Notes under the pieces: generated by a model
Seen by the model: the letters and a program-made list of their open reading frames with translations, nothing else
What the model was told of the DNA's origin: nothing
The model's database searches: none
Program-made: the position numbers and the translations under genes
Origin: an uncultured Peptococcaceae bacterium
GTDB lineage: Bacteria; Bacillota; Peptococcia; Peptococcales; Peptococcaceae
Reading direction: 5' to 3'
Length of the DNA stretch: 11,231 bases
Assembly (NCBI GenBank): GCA_902496505.1
Contig: CABVBB010000028.1
Span: forward strand, 1-11,231
Shown here: one piece after another, positions 1 through 5,511 of the stretch
Layout of the letters: the number at the start of each line of letters is the position of its first letter
How positions within the stretch are numbered: the first letter of the stretch is position 1

Positions 1-1
1 C

Positions 2-73
2 GCGGTGGTCATGGTGGTGATGAGCGCTGTCTTCCTCTTGGTCGTGCGCCGAGAGGGCCGTCAAAGCGCTTAG
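2..73 (+). CDS. C-terminal tail of a probable membrane protein (partial, 5' end outside window)
   Basis: Only the last 23 codons are present. The frame gives a hydrophobic stretch rich in Val, Met, Leu and Ala, then a basic end (RREGRQSA) and a TAG stop at 71-73. That pattern is typical of a last transmembrane helix followed by a short cytoplasmic tail, as in many secondary transporters. A strong terminator begins seven bases after the stop, which supports a real gene end here. The frame beginning at base 1 is also open, but it gives a Gly/Arg-rich peptide ending at 79-81 inside the terminator, so I prefer this one. The family cannot be named from so little sequence. Confidence 0.5.
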   Translation, partial: AVVMVVMSAVFLLVVRREGRQSA

Positions 74-79
74 CGGGAT

Positions 80-127
80 AAAAAAATGCGGTCTGAGAGG
101 ATGTATCTTCTCAGACCGCATTTTTTT
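80..127. terminator. Bidirectional intrinsic terminator
   Basis: A perfect 12-bp inverted repeat (87-98 with 109-120, 10-nt loop) is flanked by seven A on the left and seven T on the right. It therefore has a U-tail on either strand. It serves the plus-strand gene ending at 73 and the minus-strand lysR1 ending at 154. Confidence 0.9.
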
Positions 128-153
128 AGGGCCAGCAGACAGTTGCATAAAGA

Positions 154-1077
154 TCAAAAAGCAGAGCCGGTCAAAAAATATTTTTGGAAGAAGTTCAAAA
201 AACGACTGGCATTGTCGGATAGATGATGATTCTTTGCCTTGATATAGCCAATGGCAAAACGGATATCCTCGGTGATCGGCAGAATGACGACATTGTCAAA
301 AGCCGGCAAAATAAACTGGCGCTGCTTGGTGAAAGACATCCCCAGAGACAGATAATGGCTGCTGACCACCAGCTTTTTGTAGATGCTGAAATTGTTTTCG
401 CTGATAACTTCAGGATGATAATCATAATAGGTATGGAGTGCTTCGAGAGTGTCCTGCATGTTGATGTGATCAGGGATCAGGATGGGGTAAGATTCCATAT
501 CTTTGATCGAGACCGGTTCCGTGAGGGCAGCTAAAGTATGTTCCCGAGGGACGATAAAAACCAAATCAGCGGAGGTGATGGGGGTGAAGATCAGATCAGG
601 CGGCAGCGAGAAGGTGCTGATGCCATTGATCGAGGTGCTGCAGTACAGGGCAAATTCGACCTGCCCATTGGAGACCGATTGAGGCATTTCGACGGTTCGG
701 GCAGAAGTGATGCGCAGCTTGATGTCAGGATTAGTCGTATAGAAAGCACTGATGATATCCGGCAGGAAGTCGTTGATCATCCCTTCGAAGGTAGAAATAT
801 TCAGTGTCTTGGGCTGGGCAGTCTGCGGCTGAAATTTGGCCAGGATCTGTCCGACATTATCCAAGAAAAGCTGTCCGGCCTGCATCAGTTCCAGAGCAGC
901 GTCCGTAAAAAGGACGCCATGGCGGTGGCGGATCAAAAGCTGCAGTCCAAGCTCATCCTCCAAGGACTTGATGGCTTGGCCTAAAGCTTGCGGGGTGATG
1001 TTGAGTTCCTGACTGGCAGCATTCAGCGAGCCGTAACGATGAATGACCATCAGATCATAAAGCTGCTCTGTACGCAA
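154..1077 (-). CDS. LysR-type transcriptional regulator (lysR1), TTG start
   Basis: A full-length LysR-family regulator of 307 residues. Residues 1-60 form the winged helix-turn-helix (MRTEQLYDLMVIHRYGSLNA, then the AASQELNITPQALGQAIKSL type recognition region). From about residue 90 a periplasmic-binding-protein-like effector domain begins. I chose the TTG at 1077-1075 because an AAGGAGG site lies 8 nt upstream and the family normally begins at this point. The frame stays open upstream to 1200, but that would run through its own promoter and the metQ terminator. The gene sits downstream of metNIQ in the same direction but is separated by a terminator and has its own promoter, so it is probably a separate unit. 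Its target and ligand are unknown; a role in methionine or sulfur metabolism is only suggested by position. Confidence 0.9.
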   Translation of the reverse strand: MRTEQLYDLMVIHRYGSLNAASQELNITPQALGQAIKSLEDELGLQLLIRHRHGVLFTDAALELMQAGQLFLDNVGQILAKFQPQTAQPKTLNISTFEGMINDFLPDIISAFYTTNPDIKLRITSARTVEMPQSVSNGQVEFALYCSTSINGISTFSLPPDLIFTPITSADLVFIVPREHTLAALTEPVSIKDMESYPILIPDHINMQDTLEALHTYYDYHPEVISENNFSIYKKLVVSSHYLSLGMSFTKQRQFILPAFDNVVILPITEDIRFAIGYIKAKNHHLSDNASRFLNFFQKYFLTGSAF

Positions 1078-1122
1078 TAAAATGGCCTCCTTCTCAATGA
1101 AGCGAGTAGTCTGTTGATTATT

Positions 1123-1151
1123 ATTATACCGAAAGGAACTATAATGCACAA
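1123..1151 (-). promoter_or_regulatory. Promoter of lysR1
   Basis: On the minus strand, TTGTGC (1151-1146) is followed after 17 bp by a perfect TATAAT (1128-1123). It lies between the metQ terminator and the lysR1 ribosome binding site, so lysR1 can be expressed independently of metNIQ. Confidence 0.75.
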
Positions 1152-1161
1152 TGGGTAAAAT

Positions 1162-1199
1162 AAAAAGCCCTTGCCGGTCGATCGGCAAGGGCTTTTTCA
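1162..1199 (-). terminator. Terminator of the metNIQ operon
   Basis: A perfect 15-bp inverted repeat (1162-1176 with 1183-1197, loop of 6) starts about 15 bases after the metQ stop. On the minus strand the GC-rich core ends in TTTTTATTTT. The plus strand also ends in a T run, so it may work in both directions. Confidence 0.92.
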
Positions 1200-1211
1200 A
1201 AGGATGTGCTA

Positions 1212-2087
1212 TTAAAAAATAGGAACAACAGCGCCGTCGTAGGTGTCGTTGATGTAGGTTTTGACAGCGTCGCTCTTCAAGGCTTCGATCAAAGCTTTGG
1301 TTTTCTCACTGTCTTCCTGACCTTCTTTAACAGCAACGATGTTGCCATAGGTCTGAGCGGCTTCGGATTCTTTGTCTTCAGTGATGAGAGCATCATTAGC
1401 AACGCTTAATTTGGCTGGGATAGCGTAGTTGCCGTTGATGACAGCCATATCGAAGTCGGGCAGAACGGTAGGCAGCTGAGCAGCTTCGATCTCTTCGATC
1501 ACCAAGTTCTTGGGGTTTTCGGTGATATCGTATTTGGTAGCGGTGAGGCCAGCTTCTGGGTCAACTTTGATCAGGCCGGCTTTTTCTAAGAGCAGGAGAG
1601 CGCGGGCTTCATTGGTGGTGTCGTTAGGCACAGCGATGGTAGCGCCGTCAGCTAATTCTTCGATGGTTTTGGTTTTGCTGGGGAAGATGCCCATTGGCTC
1701 GTAGTGGATAGCGCCAGCGGAGACCAGGTGGGTGTTGTTTTCTTCGTTGAACTGCAGCAGGTAAGGCTCATGCTGGAAGTAGTTGGCATCCAGGGAACCG
1801 TCTTCTAAGCTCATGTTGGGCTGGACATAATCGGTGAAGGTGACGATCTCCAGATCATAGCCTTTTTCAGCCAAAGCGGCTTTGGCCACTTCCAGGATCT
1901 CAGCATGGGGAGAGGGGGAAGCACCGACGGTGATCTTCTCCAAGTCTTTCTTTTCTTCCTGCTTCTGATCGTTGGCAGGGGTCTGCTGAGCTTGTTTGTC
2001 ACTGCCGTTGCCGCAGCCGACGACGAAGGATGCGGTCAAGCCGGCCAGTAACAATAAGGATGCTGCTTTTTTGGTTTTCTTGTTCAT
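1212..2087 (-). CDS. metQ: Methionine ABC transporter substrate-binding lipoprotein MetQ
   Basis: A 291-residue NlpA/MetQ-family lipoprotein that captures methionine outside the membrane and delivers it to MetNI. The N-terminus is a lipoprotein signal: basic NKKTKK, a hydrophobic core and a lipobox VVGC with the lipidated Cys at position 25. A Gln/Lys/Glu-rich linker follows, then the binding domain, which opens with KITVGASPSPHAEILEVAK, a typical start for the family. The ATG at 2087 is preceded by GGAGGAG at good spacing; a TTG five codons earlier overlaps that site and is unlikely. It is the last gene of metN-metI-metQ, 29 bp after metI. Members of this family can bind D- or L-methionine or dipeptides, but the T-box upstream of the operon supports methionine. 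Confidence 0.93.
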   Translation of the reverse strand: MNKKTKKAASLLLLAGLTASFVVGCGNGSDKQAQQTPANDQKQEEKKDLEKITVGASPSPHAEILEVAKAALAEKGYDLEIVTFTDYVQPNMSLEDGSLDANYFQHEPYLLQFNEENNTHLVSAGAIHYEPMGIFPSKTKTIEELADGATIAVPNDTTNEARALLLLEKAGLIKVDPEAGLTATKYDITENPKNLVIEEIEAAQLPTVLPDFDMAVINGNYAIPAKLSVANDALITEDKESEAAQTYGNIVAVKEGQEDSEKTKALIEALKSDAVKTYINDTYDGAVVPIF

Positions 2088-2116
2088 TTTTTTCTCCTCC
2101 AAAATAATGGTGTTTG

Positions 2117-2776
2117 TTATAATCTTTTATCCGTCCTGCGAGCCAGCCAGAGGCCGAACTCCTGCAGGATCTGGAGTATAACCATGATCAAAATGACGGC
2201 GATCCACATGATGGTGCGGTTGTTGCGGTAGTAGCCGTAGTTGATGGCGTGAGCGCCTAAGCCGCCGGCGCCGATGAAGCCGCCCATAGCGGAATAGCCG
2301 AGGATGGTGGTGACGGCGATGGCTGCGCCGATCAAAAGCGAAGGCTTAGCTTCCGGCAGAAGCACCTTGTAAAGGATTTGGAAATTAGATGCGCCCATAG
2401 ACTGCGCCGCTTCGATGACGCCGCGGTCGACTTCCTGGATAGACTGCTCGACCAAGCGGGCGATGTAGGGGAAGGCAGCGATCGTCAAGGCCACGATCAT
2501 AGCATTGGTGCCATAAGCTTTGCCCACGATCGCACGGGTCATGGGGGCGATCATGATGGCCAGGATCAGGAAAGGCACGGAGCGTAGGATATTGACCAGT
2601 GTACCGATGATGAGATTGAGCGTGGGCATGGGGTGGATGCCGTCCTTGGACGAGACCACCAGGAAAAGTCCCAGGGGCAGGCCTAAAACATAAGCGATGA
2701 TGCTGGAGATAATGACCATTTGAAAGGTCTCAAAGGTACCGGTGAGCATCAGTTGGGTAATGATCTCACTGCTCAT
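2117..2776 (-). CDS. metI: Methionine ABC transporter permease MetI
   Basis: A 219-residue inner-membrane permease, the usual length for MetI, which forms the channel as a homodimer with MetN. About five hydrophobic segments are visible. The cytoplasmic coupling (EAA-type) loop is seen in IEAAQSMGASNFQILYKVLL followed by PEAKPSL, roughly residues 138-165, which contacts the ATPase. The start overlaps the end of metN by 11 bp and has an AGGAGG site 9 nt upstream, indicating translational coupling. The C-terminus is basic (LARRTDKRL), as expected for a cytoplasmic end. Being flanked by metN and metQ makes the assignment secure; the substrate itself cannot be read from the permease. Confidence 0.95.
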   Translation of the reverse strand: MSSEIITQLMLTGTFETFQMVIISSIIAYVLGLPLGLFLVVSSKDGIHPMPTLNLIIGTLVNILRSVPFLILAIMIAPMTRAIVGKAYGTNAMIVALTIAAFPYIARLVEQSIQEVDRGVIEAAQSMGASNFQILYKVLLPEAKPSLLIGAAIAVTTILGYSAMGGFIGAGGLGAHAINYGYYRNNRTIMWIAVILIMVILQILQEFGLWLARRTDKRL

Positions 2777-3779
2777 GCTGCTCCACCTCCTCTACCGTCA
2801 GGTTTTTGTTGCGCAGATAGGAGATGATCTTAGCTGCGGCCTGCGCGTCCTTAGGCAGCTGGATGACCGTTTGGCCCAGGGCCTTGCCGTCGATATTCTT
2901 GGTATCGGCAAAGATGATATTGACTGGTTCTTTGAGATCCAAAACCATATTGGAAATGATAGGCTCAAAGGGCGTGGTGCCGTCAAAGACGATGCGGCAG
3001 TACTTGCTGCCAAAGCTCTGGGTCTTGCGGCCCTCAGGATAGACGAGCTTCTTGGTGGCAGCAGTCTGCGGCCGGACGAAAATATCTTCCACCGTGCCAA
3101 TCTCAGCGATCTGGTGATCAGCGATGATGGCCACACGTTGGCAGATCTCTTCGATGACGCTCATTTCGTGGGTGATGATGACCACCGTGACGCCCAAACG
3201 CTTGTTGATGTCTTTGAGCAGCGTGAGGATGGAGCGAGTAGTGGTGGGGTCCAGCGCGCTGGTGGCTTCGTCGCAGAGCATGACTTTGGGATTAGTGGCC
3301 AGAGCGCGGGCGATAGCGATACGCTGCTTCTGACCGCCGGAAAGCTGGGAGGGATAGGCATTGGCCTTGTCGGAAAGACCGACCAGTTCCAAAAGTTCCT
3401 TGGCCCGCTTCTCGGCCTCAGCCTTAGGCACGCCGGCGATCTCTAAGGGGAAGCAGATGTTTTTGAGCGCTGTGCGCTGCATGAGCAGATTGAACTGCTG
3501 AAAGATCATGCCCATAGACTGCCGGGCGGTGCAGAGTTCTTTATTGCTCAGAGTAGAGAGGTCGCGGCCGTCGAAAATCACTTTGCCGTCAGTAGGACGC
3601 TCCAAATAATTGATGCAGCGGACCAGCGTACTTTTGCCGGCGCCGCTCAAACCGATGATACCAAAGATCTCACCGGGGTAGATGTCCAGATTGATATCCT
3701 CCAGCGCGTCGAAGGTGCTGCCTTTGACAGAGAAGCTTTTGGACAGATGCTGGATCTCTATGATAGGTTTGTCTGTCAT
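2766..3779 (-). CDS. metN: Methionine ABC transporter ATP-binding protein MetN
   Basis: A 337-residue ATPase that powers methionine uptake. It shows Walker A GLSGAGKST (43-51), Q-loop QQF (94-96), signature LSGGQ (146-150), Walker B VMLCDE (166-171) and switch His in ITHE (204). After the ATPase domain comes a C-terminal NIL domain (about 258-333), which in this family binds methionine and mediates feedback (trans-) inhibition; its presence is diagnostic of MetN. Two adjacent ATGs fit the start; I chose the second (MTDKPIIE) because AGGAG is then 6 nt away instead of 3. A longer in-frame start at 3890 lies inside the leader terminator and is rejected. This is the first gene of the operon and is controlled by the T-box leader upstream. 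Confidence 0.96.
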   Translation of the reverse strand: MTDKPIIEIQHLSKSFSVKGSTFDALEDINLDIYPGEIFGIIGLSGAGKSTLVRCINYLERPTDGKVIFDGRDLSTLSNKELCTARQSMGMIFQQFNLLMQRTALKNICFPLEIAGVPKAEAEKRAKELLELVGLSDKANAYPSQLSGGQKQRIAIARALATNPKVMLCDEATSALDPTTTRSILTLLKDINKRLGVTVVIITHEMSVIEEICQRVAIIADHQIAEIGTVEDIFVRPQTAATKKLVYPEGRKTQSFGSKYCRIVFDGTTPFEPIISNMVLDLKEPVNIIFADTKNIDGKALGQTVIQLPKDAQAAAKIISYLRNKNLTVEEVEQHEQ

Positions 3780-3877
3780 CATGATCTCCTTTCCTGGCCG
3801 AGACATGCACAAAAGGGATAAAAAGTCAAGTCTTGACAAAAATAAGGGCTTTTGCGCCAGAACGGCCGGATATTCAT

Positions 3878-3910
3878 AAAAAAAGCCCATCTTCTTTACA
3901 GAAGACGGGC
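3878..3910 (-). terminator. Regulated terminator of the T-box leader
   Basis: On the minus strand, GCCCGUCUUC (3910-3901) pairs with GAAGAUGGGC (3894-3885) across a 6-nt loop and is followed by seven U (3884-3878). Its 5' arm is shared with the antiterminator. Confidence 0.93.
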
Positions 3911-4165
3911 GTAGGCTCGTGTTACCACTTCAATTTATCTGTCCCTCGCGGCACAGAACTCTAGGAGTACGCTTTATAAAAAAGTTATACTCGCTTGCTA
4001 TAACAGGCAATCCTGTCGCAGCCTTATGGCCCAGACCACTCGGTGCGCCACTCGTGGAGCCATTTTCCCCCGGCCTCTGTCTGCATCTCTTCCAGCTGTG
4101 AGACGCTCTCTGTCAGATGAGCTGCCCGGCTACTTTCTCCGTCATCGTGTTTTTTGTGATTGAAC
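3878..4165 (-). promoter_or_regulatory. Methionine T-box leader (tRNA-Met-sensing riboswitch) of metNIQ
   Basis: A minus-strand leader with the parts of a T-box. Stem I is closed by GGAG (4137-4140) pairing with CUCC (4056-4059). The specifier loop has AAAGUA opposite GGGAAAAUGG, placing an AUG methionine specifier at 4063-4061. The distal arm GCGUCUC/GAGAUGC (4100-4106 with 4083-4089) carries the loop ACAGCUGGAA. The T-box core near 3931-3918 reads GAAG-UGGUAAC-ACG. GAAG and ACG can pair with CGUCUUC (3907-3901), leaving a 7-nt UGGUAAC bulge whose UGGU matches an ACCA tRNA end, as expected for tRNA-Met (discriminator A). CGUCUUC is also the 5' arm of the terminator, so the two folds exclude each other. 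Uncharged tRNA-Met should therefore allow read-through into metNIQ. Confidence 0.92.
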
Positions 4166-4167
4166 AT

Positions 4168-4196
4168 ATATTAGCACAACGGTCAAGCCGTGTCAA
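4168..4196 (-). promoter_or_regulatory. Promoter of the metNIQ T-box transcript
   Basis: On the minus strand, a consensus TTGACA (4196-4191) is followed after exactly 17 bp by TAATAT (4173-4168). Transcription would start near 4161, just before stem I. The near-consensus match suggests that regulation is mainly by attenuation. A GTCAAG word occurs twice here (4182-4187 and 4192-4197), 10 bp apart. Confidence 0.85.
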
Positions 4197-4295
4197 GAAT
4201 GTTTTTAGATGGCATAAGGATCGGACAAGGCATCTAGTGCTGTAAGCAAGGGGGGCGTGCAAGGAAAAGGAAGCGTGATGCGTGTCATGACGTGC

Positions 4296-4325
4296 TTGCT
4301 TAATGAGCGCTCTAACCAGTATAAT
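4296..4325 (+). promoter_or_regulatory. Promoter of lysR2
   Basis: TTGCTT (4296-4301) and a perfect TATAAT (4320-4325) are 18 bp apart, about 107 bp upstream of the lysR2 start. This 231-bp stretch between the divergent metNIQ and lysR2 promoters contains no gene. It holds the inverted repeat TAAGCAAG/CTTGCTTA (4243-4250, 4295-4302), the palindrome GTCATGAC (4284-4291) and the palindrome CATCATGATG (4352-4361), all possible regulator contacts. Confidence 0.65.
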
Positions 4326-4431
4326 AAGAATGACTTTTAAAAAGTGAAGATCATCATGATGGATCAGACATTTTGGCATCGCTGCTTTTGTGAGTTTTTC
4401 CTCATGTTTTGCTCTTAAAGGAGGTCTCTTT

Positions 4432-5382
4432 ATGCGCCTTGAACAGTTGGAATATTTTGTGGAAACTGCCAAACAACATACGATGAGCGGAGCAGCTCAG
4501 GAGCTTAGTATCTCACCGCAGAATATCAGCAAGGCCATCAGTCAGTTGGAGCGGGAACTCGGTGCAACGTTGTTCAGCCGCTCCAAGCAAGGAGTGACGC
4601 TGACGCCTATTGGCGAGAGCGTTTTTGCTGTTGCCGCGGAGATATTGGACAAGACAGTGCTTTTGAAAACGATCTGCCAAGATGTGCCTGCGGATAGGAC
4701 TCTTTTGCAGGGGAGTTTCAGTATTTCGGTCGCAGTGTCATTAGCGGATCTATTGACCAATTTGGTGAACACCTTCTTATTGGAAAATCCCCGGGTTTCC
4801 ATTCGGCTTTCTGGTTGGGACGGCATAACGCTAGACGATATTTTAGAGCATGATCCTTACGATATGGCTTGCCTGGGAATGGATGAAGCAACTTACCAGC
4901 AATTCATTACGCCTGAGGCCAGGACAAAACTTGCCGCGGACTATCAGGTGTATTTTTTGCAGGCGCTGCCGCTGCGGCTTTTTATGAGCAGGTCGTCACC
5001 TTTGGCTGCTCAAAAAACCATTGCTCTGGCTAAGTTGAATATGCTGCCATTCGTCTGCTACTGGCCAGAAGAAAACAGTACCCCCTTAGTGGCGAATGCC
5101 CTGAAACCGTATCATGTCGATTTGACGCCAGCGCTGAAGACCAGTAACCTCAGTTTATCCATGCAGCACATTGCTTCAGGAAAATACTATGCACTGCTCA
5201 CCGCGCTTTCACACCAAGTAGGAGCAGATACTTATGGTGGTCAGATCATTTCTCGGCCATTAGCCAAGAAGATAATCTGGTATCATATCCTCATCATCAA
5301 ACGGGAGGCATCGCTTCCAGCCCAAAGACTGCTGGAAAATATTCTGTCAGTCTTTCACAAGACCGCTTTTCTTTTGTTATAG
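4432..5382 (+). CDS. LysR-type transcriptional regulator (lysR2)
   Basis: A 316-residue LysR-family regulator. The N-terminal winged helix-turn-helix covers residues 1-60 (MRLEQLEYFVETAKQHTMSG, then AAQELSISPQNISKAISQLE and RELGATLFSRSKQGVTLTP). An effector-binding domain starts near residue 90 (GSFSISVAVSLADLL) and runs to the end. The ATG at 4432 has AAGGAGG 7 nt upstream; an in-frame GTG at 4390 is less likely. No terminator follows, and 130 bp later the phosphodiesterase gene begins in the same direction. A local regulator of that enzyme and the permease is therefore the natural reading, probably ligand-dependent activation. The effector is unknown, but in such cassettes it is often the transported compound or its breakdown product. 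Confidence 0.93.
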   Translation: MRLEQLEYFVETAKQHTMSGAAQELSISPQNISKAISQLERELGATLFSRSKQGVTLTPIGESVFAVAAEILDKTVLLKTICQDVPADRTLLQGSFSISVAVSLADLLTNLVNTFLLENPRVSIRLSGWDGITLDDILEHDPYDMACLGMDEATYQQFITPEARTKLAADYQVYFLQALPLRLFMSRSSPLAAQKTIALAKLNMLPFVCYWPEENSTPLVANALKPYHVDLTPALKTSNLSLSMQHIASGKYYALLTALSHQVGADTYGGQIISRPLAKKIIWYHILIIKREASLPAQRLLENILSVFHKTAFLLL

Positions 5383-5387
5383 CGTCG

Positions 5388-5429
5388 CAACTGCCAGTTG
5401 AGGATCGTCTGTACCTTGCGCAGCAGTTG
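5388..5429 (+). promoter_or_regulatory. Candidate LysR operator upstream of the hydrolase promoter
   Basis: A perfect 13-bp dyad CAACTG-C-CAGTTG (5388-5400) is centred about 70 bp before the expected transcription start. A further copy of the half-site CAGTTG (5424-5429) abuts the -35 box. LysR-type activators commonly use a dyad recognition site near -65 plus an activation site near -35, and this layout matches. Binding by lysR2 is an inference. Confidence 0.45.
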
Positions 5430-5430
5430 T

Positions 5431-5459
5431 TTGACGAAGAGCCTTTAAATCCTTATGAT
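5431..5459 (+). promoter_or_regulatory. Promoter of the hydrolase-permease operon
   Basis: TTGACG (5431-5436) is followed after 17 bp by TATGAT (5454-5459), about 53 bp before the hydrolase ATG. The enzyme and permease can thus be expressed separately from lysR2. Confidence 0.7.
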
Positions 5460-5511
5460 CAACTTATAGAAAGCATTAACATATCTTTTGAAACTATAAG
5501 GAGGACTCATC

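Noticed and set aside
2742..3446. Plus-strand open frame of about 234 codons opposite metN and the start of metI.
   Set aside because: It is the reverse shadow of metN, which has all ABC ATPase motifs.
3780..3890. Extended N-terminus of MetN beginning at 3890.
   Set aside because: It would start inside the T-box terminator stem and has no ribosome binding site, while the start at 3779 has one and matches MetN proteins.
4113..4472. Minus-strand open frame of 119 codons across the metNIQ promoter.
   Set aside because: It overlaps the T-box stem I, the metNIQ promoter and the lysR2 start, has no ribosome binding site and has an implausible composition.
5383..5511. An open frame before the hydrolase reads like a protein (LPVEDRLYLAQQLFDEEPLN) and could be an extension of lysR2 by frameshift or a gene remnant.
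   Set aside because: lysR2 already has the normal family length, the frame lacks a start with a ribosome binding site, and the stretch holds the -35/-10 promoter and dyad of the next operon.
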